NCBI RefSeq assembly: GCF_014529535.1
Contig: NW_023503586.1
Location: 62,001 to 126,000, forward strand
DNA from: Bradysia coprophila
Taxonomy: Eukaryota > Arthropoda > Insecta > Diptera > Sciaridae
Direction of reading: 5' to 3'
Length of the DNA: 64,000 nucleotides
This document shows, one piece after another, positions 37,434-48,892 of the stretch. The notes beneath the pieces were generated by a model, which was not told where the DNA came from, made no database searches, and saw nothing but the letters and a program-made list of their open reading frames with translations. Position 1 is the stretch's first letter; each line of letters begins with the position of its first letter. Made by a program: the position numbers and the translations under genes.

Positions 37434-40400
37434 ATGGTAAACAACATAGTCACAATTCTGGACAATGGAGCGTATGCAGCTAAAATCGGATCGACAACGT
37501 TAAAAGAGCCAAAGTATTTTGAACACAAAATGTAAACAAATTTAGTGCACCGCTTAAAAGTGTAAATATTTCAGAATCATACCCAATTGCATAATGAAAG
37601 CAAAATCAGAACGACGACGACCTTTCATTGGTAATGATCATTTTCCATATTACACCCCATAATTGATGTGTAGAACAGTTTCCAGCTTTACGTCTTACCG
37701 ACTGTTTTTTCGGTTTTAGGTGACCAAATAGATGATTGCCGAGACATATCGGGACTTTTCTACATTCTATGTTTCCAGAAAGGATATTTAGTGAATTGGG
37801 ACGTTCAAAAAACCGTTTGGGATTACATTTTTGGCCAAGACTGCTGTGCCATTGATTTCACGAATCCATTCATCATTACCGAACCGCAATTCAACTTCAG
37901 TTCCATTCAGGAGGCAATAACTGAAATTTTCTTTGAAGAATACGAGTGTGAAAGTCTACTGCGCACCACAGCTGCGGATCTGTGTTCCTATAATTTCGAA
38001 AATTCAACCGATAAGAAACTGTGTTCTTTAGTCATCGATATGGGATTCAGCTTCACACACATTATTCCCTTTATTAAGGGGAAAAAGGTTAAGGAAGGCA
38101 TTCGACGGATAGACATTGGCGGCAAATTGCTGACGAATCATTTAAAAGAAATTATTTCATATCGACAGTTGAATGTCATGGACGAATCGTATGTGATAAA
38201 TCAAGTGAAGGAGGATGCTTGCTTTGTGTCGCAGGACTTCAATTCCGATATGAGGGTAGCTAGAAAAAAGTTTCCGGAGAATACAATCGTTCAGGATTAT
38301 GTTTTGCCAGATTTCACAAGCATCAGAAGGGGGTGAGTCACTTTAATTTCTCATATTTTCTTCTGTCTATTACAACAAATATGAAAACTTCAGATTTCTG
38401 TGCGATCCAGTTCCAAGTCGGGAAAATCGAGATCAGCAAACTTTGAGGCTAACGAACGAAAGATTTGCGATACCAGAACTTTTGTTTTATCCTTCAGACA
38501 TCGGAATTTATCAGGTAAAAAGTGACTTTACCTTACCATACTTAAGGAAGTTTCAGTTCAAATAAGCTCGATGACCTGACTCGATCTAATTCATAATTGA
38601 CCAAACCTGACTTCATGACTCGGTTGGTGTAAATTAGCTTTACATTAGCCATTTATGCAATACGGTTGAGCAATTTTTTGCCAGGTCAGGTCAACGATGA
38701 TGGAATTACGAAAAATTGATAGTAACCGAAATGGCGTTCGCTTCCAATGTCTGATGACACTAATAAATTTCTGATCCTGATAGACTTCTGTATACATTTC
38801 ACTTTTTTCCACGTTTTTGCTCATTCTTAATATTTTTATGGTTTTCGTTCTAACACAAAGTACACTTTTACTTATTCGGTTGGCACTGTAAATATTTAGC
38901 TACAATGTTCACAGTCGATCTGGTTGATCTGCTCTTGGATAGTTCATTCAATTAAAACGCCTTGTGAAATATCGACGCCGGTAGGTCCAAAGAATGTCAC
39001 TCGATTCGGACGCTCAAGCAAACAGGCATCCTCAGGCACTGAAGGTACTTTTTCATTGAGGCGAATCGCCTTCAACAAATTTGAAACGTAGATTTCCGGC
39101 AGTACTCCAATTCTAAATGAATGGATCCAGTCAACCACAACACTAAATATTTTCCGTTCTACAATACGGCCAAATTCTGGATCCTCGACAGGAAGTCCGG
39201 CCGTCAGAATCGCTGGTGTTGAAATCATTTAATACCTTAAAGAATCAAAATTCAATTTTTTGACCTGTAGGAACACTGTTAGAGATCACATACTTGACGT
39301 ATACGCACATGCGCCAGCTCGTGTATCGCTACAGTCGAAATATCTATCAAAACCAAATCCATCGGATAGTCTGGCCTATTGGCCTTTCCATCGAAGTGGA
39401 ATTGAATCATCAATCAAATTACGCACCCTACAAGTATGAACATGTTATGCAATATTCACGAGTCCGTTGAAACCGTTGAAATCTTATCGGTAATAACCTA
39501 AAGACGACTAAGTATTTAACCCGAATGTACTCTAATGTTATGATCGAATTCACGCCTCACGCGCATTTGAAACCACTCGGCGGAAAATAATTGTTAGAAC
39601 AATTGAACTTACGTGTGTGTTCTGTACGGTTAAATTGGAAATGGGGTCGAATTCTTCGAAACGGCTATCTATTTGTATGTCCACTGTCATAAAATCAAGC
39701 ATTGCCATTAATCTGGCTAGAGTGTGGACATCTGCCTGCATTTTTGTCAAGTGGATCAACAAGATCTGCTGCAGTACTACGTCTTCAATTGTAACATCTT
39801 TTCGGATGATATTATCGATTGCCCGAAGGCCAAGCAACGGAAACTTTTTGTTTGGAGTGTACTTGTCCAGTGCCTATTTTTCGTGAAATTTTAGTGAAAT
39901 TTCGTGAAATTCGTGAAATAAATTTTCAAAATAGGCCCTGACTTGTACATGTTCATCAGAATAACTCTTTCTCAAAATCTTTTAAGATTTCGGCATCAAA
40001 TGTTTCTCGACCAAGGTTGGCTTGACTTGACAAACCTACATAAAGACTGACGTAGCAATTGAAGTCTTGAAGTGCAAAATTTTTCAAAAATAATTTAATA
40101 AAATATTACCAGCAGCAGACAGATCGATAATACAAGTGACATTCTTCTTAAAGTAAATTCCTTAAATTGTCTAAACAATTATTCAAACTAAAATTTCATT
40201 TCAAAAATACACTACATCGATCATCGCCCAAAACCTTATATCCAAGGCATTTCGTTAAAATTCCAATGACTGCCTCCGCAATCGCAATTGGATTTTGTCG
40301 GGCTTTACGGGCGGTATAGTAGCAACTCTTATCGTTCTTTAAATTGTATGTCCTCATCGCTAGGTTGTATGTCAATAATAAATCTGTAAATTGCTTATAA

Positions 40401-43242
40401 TATTCATCAAACTCAAAGAATTGAGGACTAGCTTTTTCAAGAAGTGCGATCATCGTTAGGGACAATTGTTTTAGTTGTTCCGTGTATCCAATGAGTTCTG
40501 TATATTCACAGGATGTGTTAAGGTTTGCTTTATATTCAGCGAAAACTCTGTCAAAATTGACTTCTATATAGCTGTGAAGTGTTGAATAGTATTTGGTAGA
40601 GTAGCACTCGCACTCATCTTTTGGTATTGGTCTTGGATCCTAGAAATAGTTTTTTACCTTACGAAAATGAAAGAATTGAGATTTTGTTGCTCTTTACTAT
40701 TTTAATGCAATTGCATTCCACTTCATTGTTATGGTTTGCAGGAGCCGGTATCAACGATTGCTAGAAGAGCAAATAGAAACAGTTCCATGCATGATACATT
40801 TAAGAAATTTAGAAATAAAACTGAAATGAATCAGCTGATCAAGCAGGATTTGTACATACCACTTTTCCAGAATGTGCTTCCGCCCTCAATTTAGCACAAG
40901 TGAGCAAAGCTACTAGAATATTTTCGGCACTGCCATGAACTGGTGGTCGATTTTCTACAAGAGCTTGAGCACAACCTCGATTGAAATTTGTGAAAGCACA
41001 ACGGGTGTATGGGTTGAAATCAAACGCTACGAAATCCACATATTTGTTATAGGCTGACATTAGTGCCGTTGTACAATTCGACTCAACACATGAGAAATAA
41101 GCTTCAACCATTTTCAGCGTTTTTTCCTTCATCTCATAGATTCTGTATCGATATTTAGCCAGATCGCATCCAACGGGCGATGCATTTATCAATAACGCAA
41201 AATTTACGTTATTATAGTTTTGGAAAATTTGACTCAAGAACTTTGTTTTCGGAGAGCAATCAGCAATGCTTTTTGGCTTGTCAACATAGACCTGAAATTG
41301 AGTTTTTTTTTAAATAAGAAAATTAGACTAAGTTCTTGCCTATGTTACGTGATTAAAACACCCGCACGCAGCTCCTCCAGGTTGCCACATATAATCCACT
41401 TGTTGCGCAAACCTTTGTAGTACAAAATGAAAGACGAAATCGTTAGAAGATTTACAACTCCATTACAATGTACGAACATTACCACTGTGGCCAATATTAT
41501 CAATAAAGTGTTAAATTTCAACATTTCTTCTGAAGAAAATCTATCCAACAAAAATAATTTGCCATGTCAGTGGTCTATTTATATCTGTAATGTATAATAA
41601 GTTGTCGTGTGATCACAATTATAATTTGAAAAGATGGTGAATGATCTTATTATTCCAGTATTATTAAGTAAAGTAAACGGTCTGCTCGTTGAATTTAAAG
41701 ATTGTAAGTAAAATTACCTTGTCTATTATTAAAATTGGTCGTGCGGCACTGAAAAATCGACGACACGAGAAACGACGATTTTCTGAAGAAAATGGGATAT
41801 TCCTTGGGTATCGGGGAATCTGGCACACGGTGCCAAAAGAACGCATTATTAAACTACGTGAAAGGTGAACAAGTGAGCAAGTTTATTGCTGCAAATACTT
41901 TTTAATGACTCCTTTTACAAAATTTTGGTATCGAAAAATCGTGTGCGAGTTCACCTTTGACGTAGTTGAATAATGCGTTGTTTTAGCACCGTGTGCCAAA
42001 TTACCCCACGCCTAGTACGAAATTTTAAAAAGGAGAGAAGAAATCACGATTTTCTGAAGAAAATGTGAGTTCATGAAGAATCGTCGACTGCTCTTCTTCA
42101 ATAACTTGCCGTTTTTCGGAAAGTCTTCGTTTTCCGTGTCGATAACATCGATGTTATCCCTCTGGGGGAAAATTTGATTATCTCGATATATCTGTTCTGG
42201 GCAGATAAAATAGCGTAAGCACCTCTGTTCTAAATGTTTATTTTGACGATCTGGATTATGTACCACGCCTTTTCGGCTCAGTACATAACTTTTAAATAGT
42301 TAAAATACACATTTTAGGAAGACTTCTAGACAATTACTATTATCACACTGGATGGGCTTTACTGAGTTTCATAATTCGAGGCATCACTCAAAATTAGCCT
42401 AAAGGAAAAGCGATTTTTTAATGTAATGCTGTTTGTTTCAGTCTGAATGTTAAGATTCTTCAACTCGACGATGACGAAGAAATATTTTACTAATTACCAA
42501 ACAAATGTACAAACCGTCATTAGTTTTATTGGATAAATAAAATTTATCATACCGAAGAATTGATAGTGCAGACTATTTCTGTAATTGGGTTCTATTGTTA
42601 GCCGCGTTTGTATTTAATTTAATATGAAAGAAGTGTCTCAAAATGTCGGTTTTTATACCCTAAAAATGCATCCAATTATCATTGTCTAAGTTTAAGTCTA
42701 AGTTTAAGGTTTTTGTATTTTAATTGACCTCTCTAACGACATACCATAGGTTCACACTGTTTTTACTAAATCTATTAATTTAACTTTCTTCTAAATCTAC
42801 AAGTGTGGTGTCCCAGAAGCTGTTATGGAATCATTGAAAGCATGCCCGGCAGAAGCAACTCCACATCTCTTGGCTAATATTGTTGTAGTTGGCGGATGTG
42901 CTCTATTCGACGGAATGGAGTCAAGACTGTAAGTAGATTTATTTATGGTCGTTGCTATTTTCTGTACGATGTAATACCCTTCAACAGACAATCGGAGATT
43001 CGGGCTTTAGCTCCAGCTGATATGGCCGTAAACGTTACAGTACCTAAGAAGTAGGTTTTTGTGTTTCTTGTGTAGAAAGCATCAACAAACTTTTTGCACC
43101 TATTACTTTCAGCGCACAAACTTATGCGTGGGAAGGTGGCGTGAAGTTAAGTCAAAATACAGAATTCCTTGGTATGTGCATGAGTCGGGAGGAATACGAC
43201 GAGGAGGGTGTTCGAGGAGCGTATGATAGATTTGATATTTGA
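37434..43242 (+). CDS. Arp6: Actin-related protein 6, chromatin remodelling subunit
   Basis: Seven exons join in phase: 37434-37513, 37575-37630, 37720-38332, 38394-38514, 42804-42928, 42988-43050 and 43113-43242. They encode 395 residues, close to the usual Arp6 length. Landmarks are the N-terminal actin-fold strand ILDNGAYAAKIG, the Arp6 motif IIPNCIMKAKSERRRPFIGD, KGYLVNWDVQKTVWDYIFG, the second phosphate-loop region LVIDMGFSFTHIIPF, RRIDIGGKLLTNHLKE, and VVVGGCALFDGMESRL. In other eukaryotes Arp6 is a core subunit of SWR1/SRCAP-type complexes that load histone H2A.Z, and in flies it also localises with HP1. The first intron donor is ambiguous (GTATTT after residue 27, or GTAAAC 30 nt further); the first gives the better match. 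Intron 4 is 4.3 kb and contains minus-strand nested loci and an inverted-repeat element. Confidence 0.95.
38944..40143 (-). pseudogene. Second nested locus in Arp6 intron 4: coding fragments that do not join in frame
   Basis: A signal-like first exon starts at 40143 (MSLVLSICLLL, donor GTAATA), 53 bp past the stop of the neighbouring nested gene. It joins in phase to an exon at about 39613-39868 that begins ALDKYTPNKKFPLLGLRAID and ends NLTVQNTH before a good donor (GTAAGT). Further downstream are open blocks at about 39297-39402 (PDYPMDLVLIDISTVAIHEL, then AHVRIRQ) and 38944-39228 (TAGLPVEDPEFGRIVERKIF ... VDISQGVLIE, stop). I could not find splice sites that connect these last blocks in frame; every junction tried meets a stop. 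It is either a decayed gene or one with introns or base errors that I cannot resolve. I do not recognise the family. Confidence 0.4.
40196..41524 (-). CDS. Nested secreted Cys-containing protein of unknown function (inside Arp6 intron 4)
   Basis: Three exons on the strand opposite Arp6 join in phase: 41456-41524, 40860-41291 and 40196-40639. They give 314 residues. The first 22 residues (MLKFNTLLIILATVVMFVHC, then NG) form a clear signal peptide with cleavage likely after Cys-Asn-Gly. The mature protein has regularly spaced cysteines (for example ADCSPKTKF, SPVGCDLAKY, FSCVESNCTTAL, PYTRCAFTNFNRGCAQAL, KDECECYSTKYY, NTSCEYTEL, KSCYYTARKA, LTKCLGY, DDRCSVFLK), suggesting disulfides, and no second membrane segment. 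It looks like a lineage-restricted extracellular protein; I do not recognise the family and assign no function. An alternative donor 27 nt upstream (GTAATG) would also keep phase but shortens the signal peptide. Confidence 0.7.
41775..41794 (+). repeat. 20-bp direct repeat, copy 1
   Basis: ACGATTTTCTGAAGAAAATG occurs here and again exactly at 42046-42065. The two copies flank the inverted-repeat element at 41806-42012 but do not touch its ends (11 bp on the left, 33 bp on the right). Confidence 0.8.
41806..42012. mobile_element. 207-bp long-arm inverted-repeat element in Arp6 intron 4
   Basis: The arms span 41806-41870 and 41949-42012, about 64 bp each with roughly 80-85% identity. Both include TTGGCACACGGTGC or TGGCACACGGTGC, AACGCATTATT, AACTACGT and AAAGGTGAAC. 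The outer ends (GGGTATCGGGGAATCTGGCA and GGCGTGGGGTAATTTGGCAC on the minus strand) closely resemble those of the element at 36484-36628, so the two appear to be relatives. No target duplication is clear. The element lies about 280 bp upstream of the nested secreted gene's start codon. Confidence 0.75.
42046..42065 (+). repeat. 20-bp direct repeat, copy 2
   Basis: This is an exact second copy of the 20-mer at 41775-41794, 271 bp downstream, in the same orientation. Confidence 0.8.
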
Positions 43243-43762
43243 ATTTCGAATTAAATGATGAATTAAATTTGTAAGAACCAGAAGAGAATTGCTTTCATCG
43301 CTTATGAGAAGTCCTAAGAAATCATTCGATTCACTTTATGCTGCAGCTCATATTCACATATTGGTGATACTTTTAAGATGGATCTACACTGTTAATTGTA
43401 GCTCATTAAAATCTACTGTTCCTCAACTAGACAGACATGAAAAAGGGTAGAGTAATATGAGGGAATGATATAGGGTTCATTAGAGCTTTGAAATTCTACT
43501 GCTGTACTCATTCCAGCCTATTCCTCCAAGTCAAATGATAATCAATCTTCGCTCTAGATTTGGAAACACTGTCGAAACAATTGAAACAAATGATCGAAAC
43601 ATTAATTAGTCGACCCATTTGACACTACAATGTTTATCTCGTGAGACTGAACGACTCAAACCCTCGGTTTTTTTCATTCACCCATTCTAGGAACAGTTTA
43701 TTTTCGGAGTAAATGCACTTACAATTTACCACAAATTATTGAATCTCTAATTATATAATTAA
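43243..43762. other. Arp6 / COX5A convergent intergenic spacer
   Basis: Arp6 (plus) and COX5A (minus) converge here. I see no gene and no repeat in these 520 bp, only the presumed 3' UTR of Arp6. Confidence 0.6.
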
Positions 43763-43768
43763 TTTATT
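43763..43768 (-). terminator. Polyadenylation signal AATAAA of COX5A
   Basis: TTTATT on the plus strand reads AATAAA on the minus strand, 35 nt past the COX5A stop. A second copy at about 43798-43803 overlaps the stop region. Confidence 0.5.
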
Positions 43769-43802
43769 GACACACATGACTGTAACATGTCAAAAATTTA
43801 TT

Positions 43803-44261
43803 TTAAGAGCGATCAAAGACTGATTTCAATGCCAACTCGGGCTCTCCGTAACCCATCTCTTCAGGGGTCAAGACTCCCAACTCCTTCAAAGTTGGTTGAA
43901 TTTCTTGCAATAGCCATGGATAAATTTCAGCTTTCTTGTCGCCACACTTATCTCGAACGCCTTCCAACCATCTGATAGCCAAAGCGTAATCGTTAACACG
44001 ACGGCAAGCCTTCAATGCAGCGACAACAATCTTTGGATCTGGAACCAAGTCCATGCCCAACAAATCATTCATTCCTTTACGAATCAACCATCCATCGATA
44101 TCGGGCTTGTTGAAGAACTGTTCGTATCTAGTATCGAAAGCGTCGGAATGAATGTCAGGCTCACCGTGACCGAATCGCTTTGGTGTTGTAGCAATAGCAC
44201 GGGCTTGAACCAATTGTGGTCGAATTAATTTCGATATTTGACCGGCGGCGGTACGCAACAT
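43803..44261 (-). CDS. COX5A: Cytochrome c oxidase subunit 5A, mitochondrial
   Basis: A single coding exon encodes 152 residues, the normal length. The N terminus (MLRTAAGQISKLIRPQLVQA, then RAIATT) is basic and Ser/Thr-rich, as expected of a mitochondrial presequence. The mature part carries the family pattern DTRYEQFFNKPDIDGWLIRK, then GMNDLLGMDLVPDPKIV and ALKACRRVNDYALAIRWLE. The product is the matrix-side, nuclear-encoded subunit of complex IV. A likely 56-nt intron (44277-44332, GTACGT..CAG) lies in the 5' UTR, 15 nt upstream of the start codon. The gene faces away from MED30. Confidence 0.97.
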   Translation of the reverse strand: MLRTAAGQISKLIRPQLVQARAIATTPKRFGHGEPDIHSDAFDTRYEQFFNKPDIDGWLIRKGMNDLLGMDLVPDPKIVVAALKACRRVNDYALAIRWLEGVRDKCGDKKAEIYPWLLQEIQPTLKELGVLTPEEMGYGEPELALKSVFDRS

Positions 44262-44795
44262 TGTTGTATGATTTTACTGAAAGGATGTCTTTGTTAATCA
44301 ATTTCAGCTGGCAAATATTTATCCAGACGTACCTCGTAGTTACTGCGATCAAATTATGTAAGTGAAAATGAAAATGTCGGATTTGACAGGTATTTTTCTC
44401 TCGCTGCACCACTGAACTGACGACTGAACTCTTTGTTCCCTGTCATAAAGAGCCACCGCTCAACTAAAGATTCGAATTTTTGCTACGAATGATGTTCAGC
44501 GAAATATTATCGAATATTTCTTCGTTGAGAAAGTAAAAATTTTTAGGGAATCAAAGACTAGGACACACATAGCCGTATTGACCTGCAGATGTGCTTTTAT
44601 GACGGAGATGGGTCACAGGAACACTAAATTAATATTGTGTGCTATGATGACGGTGTCCTCTGAATATCAACGGAGGCTCACAACGTCTGTCTCGATTGAG
44701 ATGTGTTTGACATCAGTCACATCAGTCGTCCGTCATCATATGAACAAGTTCAAAAGTGTAGAGCGACAAAACAACCAATTTCAGATTTGTTGAAA
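44262..44795. promoter_or_regulatory. Divergent intergenic promoter region of COX5A and MED30
   Basis: Only 534 bp separate the two start codons, and part of that is COX5A 5' UTR with its small intron. A shared bidirectional promoter is therefore likely, an inference from spacing. No TATA box stands out. A possible splice acceptor (AATTTCAG, ending at 44784) 11 nt before the MED30 start suggests a 5' UTR intron there too. Confidence 0.5.
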
Positions 44796-45838
44796 ATGTC
44801 TGGACAGTATCCAAGCGGCTTCAATAACCCCGCTAATTTTGGCAATCAAATGAATCCGATGCGCAACCCTCAAATGAACATGAATATGAACATGGGAATG
44901 CCGAACCAAATGGGTATGATGAACAACCAAATGAACTTCAACCAACAAGGTTTAATGCAGCAACCGCAACCGTCGCAAGCACCGCAATCTCAGCCCATGC
45001 AAAGTCCGAACATTGGACTCGGTCCTACAAGTTTGTCACATGGAAGTGAAATGGGTCCAATTGCCCATGTTTCGCCCCAGCATCAAATGCAGCCACAAGT
45101 CGGTCAACAGCAACAGCAATCAATGTGCTTGGACACGCCAACAACGGCCAATCCTGGAAGTGTTTCTAACATGATCCGTAGTCTTGGCAATCCACCCGGA
45201 ACAGTTCAATCACAACCACAAGCAAATCAGCAACAACAGCAACAGCAGAAGGAATTCAACGTTGTTAGCTTGTGTCGTTTCGGACAAGAGACAGTTCAAG
45301 ACATATCAAGGTGAGAAACGAAACGGAAATATTTCCGTTAAGGATCTAATAGTATTCCTTGGCTTACAGTCGCTTTCAGGAAGTCTTTGCTGCTTTGAAA
45401 AGCGTTCAACCTCCAAACATAAATAATCCATTGCAGAACGCTACAGAGAAAAAGGTCACCGAACAGTTCCGAACCATTCGTTTGCTATTTAAACGGTTGC
45501 GATTATTGTTCGATAGGTGTAACGACAGTTGCCAGCAAGGTAAAACCTCTTGAGCCACAATCAACAATCGTTTCAGGTCTTTATAAACTAACTGCCTTTC
45601 AGATTTGGGCATGGAGTACACGCACATCGAAAGTTTGATACCTCTGAAAGATGAACCAGATCATAAACTTGATCCAGCGCCGAGTGAAGAGTATAAAAAA
45701 CATTTACAAGAAAACAGAGAACTGACTGAAGCTGTAATGATTAAGAATAAGCAATTGAGAGAGATTATAGATCGTATCCGGATTATAATCTGGGAAATTA
45801 ACACGATGCTGAGTATGCGACGGACCTATAATAATTGA
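44796..45838 (+). CDS. MED30: Mediator complex subunit 30
   Basis: Three exons join in phase (44796-45310, 45370-45539, 45603-45838), giving 306 residues. The first 145 residues are low-complexity and rich in Met, Asn, Gln and Pro (NMNMNMGMPNQMGMMNNQMN, and a run of glutamines before KEFNVV). The conserved MED30 domain follows: FNVVSLCRFGQETVQDI, RFQEVFAALKSVQPP, TEQFRTIRLLFKRLRLLFDR, and a helical C terminus (LQENRELTEAVMIKNKQLRE). MED30 belongs to the head module of metazoan Mediator, which links activators to RNA polymerase II. A long glutamine-rich N terminus is known from insect MED30. AATAAA at 45858-45863 follows the stop by 20 nt. Confidence 0.95.
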
Positions 45839-47267
45839 TAGATGTTTTTCATTTGGGAATAAATTAACTTTTTAAGATTTTATTGTGACCAGAAATCGCA
45901 ATGAAGACTTTGATAAAAAAATCTGATTGTTTTATTTCGAAGAATAACATCGATAGAGTTAATGAAGAGCGTCATCAAAATGGTACCATCATCCCTTGTT
46001 GGTATATTTCAGGTAATAGTGTCGGCCTATTAATAAAAGTGGAAATGATAAAATCTGCCGATATCGAGGCTACTTTCAAATCAATTATACATTTAATACC
46101 TCTAGCACGTAGCACCTACTACATCTCCCGGTATTTGGATAAGCGATCTTGAATATTTTTATTTGACACATAAATTAATGATTTAGTTCCAACCCGTATG
46201 TTAACTGAATGAATTAATAAAATGTTTCAATAACTAATGATAAAGTGCCCTAGGCACTTGAGAATGTAGGCCATCATCTGATTTCTACATATCAGACTGT
46301 TTAAACTACTTGTATACCAATCTAAGAACGTTTCTAAATTGCTAATGGTTCATCTCTTCTAATCCTCTTTTCTAGCACAAGATTATTATAATGGTGGTAC
46401 CATGGACATGTACCTCTATTTCGTTGCCAATGAACTTAGCTAAGCATTAAATAATAACTCATCCAGTGAGACGTATGCTAGTACTAAACGAGTATGATGA
46501 GCACTGAAATTTCCCGATGATAAAAATGATTTACTGATCCGTAATACAATGCCAATCAAGAATTTGAAGTTTAATTTTCCTGATTTCACAGTATTCAGGA
46601 TATAGTGGATATAACGAATTTCCAAATAAGAAAATGTGAAAACTGTGATGCCATATCTTTTTAAGAGTAGACGTAAATGCGCCGCAGGCAATTTTTTTTA
46701 ATTAAATATCGGTAAAAGCAGTTTATTTTATAAGGAAACCAGTAAATTAAACATGATTCATTATGAATTTTCCAGCGCCACTTTTATCCAGCGCCAGGGG
46801 GCTAAGCCCCTAAAGCCCATCGTGTTAAGCCGGCTCTGAAAAATTGTGATTCAAACACCTGCACCTTCGACAGCAATTCATTTTTCGTATCCAAAATTAT
46901 AGTCGGAGATACGAAATAGTCATTTGTGTACCTGTTTTGGACGATTGATTTTAGGCAATTTCGCGGATTGTAGGCCGAACGAAGTGTAGGTGCACATGTG
47001 AGTTTTCATGCAGAGGGCCGGAAACCCGAGAAAATTCGAAAAATTGCCCTCATTTTCGGCCCCGAAGCATGAAAATTTCAATATTTCTCAGTTTTGCCGT
47101 CAAGTTCTAATAAGAATATTGTTGATCACTAAAACGATGAATTAAATATTTCTGTAAGTTTATACCTATCGCTCACAGTTTACGAATATATTCCTTCATG
47201 TAGCCAATTAAAATTGGCATTGTCTCTTGCGGTATTGGCATCTTGTTTGCCGGTCTGTTTCGAAGTG
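45839..47267. other. Intergenic region between MED30 and the retrotransposon
   Basis: The MED30 poly(A) signal is at 45858-45863. The 83-codon frames at 45901-46152 (plus) and 46440-46691 (minus) have no recognisable features. At 46778-46845 there is a GC-richer patch (AGCGCCAGGGGGCTAAGCCC ... TTAAGCCGGCTCTG) that reads like one end of a DNA transposon, but no partner end was found in the window. Confidence 0.5.
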
Positions 47268-48720
47268 ATTTTATTTTATTTTATTCGGAATAATCATCGA
47301 CAGCATGTTTGCTAACTGATGATGAACGATTACAACGATTATCAATCAAACTCTTAAAAATTATAAACAACAAATGAAGCCTGACGAAACTTAGAACGAA
47401 AACCAACTATCACTACAAAAAACTTGAATAAGAAAAATAACTATCGCGTCTTAGCAATACTGAAACCAATCTTCATCCAACTACCCGGCTACGGTATCAG
47501 AAAACATATGAGCCAACAGCGAATTTCAGTTCACAATCAATTGACAGAGACTCGATCAAACGGCGATACGTGGCCCTATTGGCTCGCGGGTCAACCAAAC
47601 GACTAAAACTGTTAAAAATCCTGGACAAATTGCAAACCGGCTCGAAAAAGCCGTAAAAGGTGCGATGAGTCGGAACGTGCAAACACTCATGAAAACGGAG
47701 GGACCTGGAAGGTCGGTTAACGACGAACTTTAAAGCGAGGTCGGGAGCATCAATACGACAGCTGAGAAGATCATGCACGAAAAATGCACACAGATTTAGC
47801 CTTCGCCTCGACAGAGTCTCGATCCCGAGAGTTTCACACCTAGACACATAGGAGGGAAGCCTGTAATTAGCGTCTCTCCTAACAGTCCTACGGAGGGCAT
47901 AAATGACAAAGTTCTGTATCGACTCGACCTTGGCTACTCTGTCGGTTTGCCAGGGATACCATACAACCGAGGCATACTCAAGATGCGAGCGAACGAGTGC
48001 ACAGTAGACACTAACAAGCGCTCTCAAGTTGGTGAAGCCGTAACACATTCGTTTCATGAATCCAAGCATCGAATACGCTTTCGATAAAACATATTCAAAG
48101 TGAAAATTAAAATTGAGCGCACAGTCAAGAAAGACTCCAAGATCGCGAATAAGCGTCACACGTTCCAAAATGGAAGCGTCGATATAGTAGTTGAACAACA
48201 CTGGATCTCTGGATCGGTGGAAGGAAATCACCTTACACTTATCAACATTTAGCGGAAGGCGGTTACGGCAACACCAGCGAGAGAGTGCATCAAGGTCACG
48301 TTGAAGCAACACACAATCGAGTATAGAGCTCACACGAAGAAATATCTTCAAGTCATCAGCAAACAACAGAAACTTGGCCGAAGCAAACACTGACGTGACG
48401 TCATTGACAAAAACAATAAACAAAAGAGGACCAAGGTGACTACCTTGAGGAACTCCTGACGTAACGTCAAACGAACGTGACTTCCAACTCGACAACTTCA
48501 CGTATTGGGAACGACCACTCAGGTACGAGTGAATCCAACCGAGCAGACTTGAGTGAATGCCAATCTCTTTCAACTTCTGCACTAGCAAGCTGTGAGACAC
48601 TCTATCGAACGCCTTACGTATGTCTGTGTACACAGCGTCTAGTTGACAGCCGGACTCCATGACATTGACAGCCTCATTAACAAAATCCACTAGATTCGAC
48701 GAAGTTGACCTCTTCCTCAT
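47268..48720 (-). mobile_element. 5'-truncated non-LTR retrotransposon (reverse transcriptase fragment)
   Basis: A 407-codon open frame (48720 down to 47497) encodes the fingers and palm of a LINE-type reverse transcriptase through the thumb: YTDIRKAFDRVSHSLLVQKL, SGVPQGSHLGPLLFIVFVND, the catalytic FADDLKIF box, and NVDKCKVISFHR, then a Jockey/CR1-like C-terminal region (SHLEYASVVWYP). The endonuclease and the start of the polymerase are missing, so it is dead on arrival. About 210 bp of 3' UTR end in an (AAAAT)n-type tail at 47268-47285. The open frame is unbroken, suggesting a fairly recent insertion. No target duplication could be assigned. Confidence 0.85.
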
Positions 48721-48892
48721 AATGATTGTGGATTTGGCATGGTGTGTATTGTTAGTTGTTTTTTAAATTCACGTTAATCGTCTGTAGGTCGGAGTTTTCG
48801 AATTTTATTTCGAATATTGTAATGGCACTATCAGCTGACGTTCCGAAACTAAAGCTCAAACGTATAATAGACTTTTGTTCATGCATTTCTAG

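Noticed and set aside
45901-46152. 83-codon plus-strand frame after MED30
   Set aside because: Starts just after the MED30 poly(A) signal, has no recognisable features and no splice context; probably chance.
46778-46845. GC-richer TTAAGCCGGCTCTG patch as a complete transposon
   Set aside because: Only one end is visible; no matching inverted end or duplication in the window.
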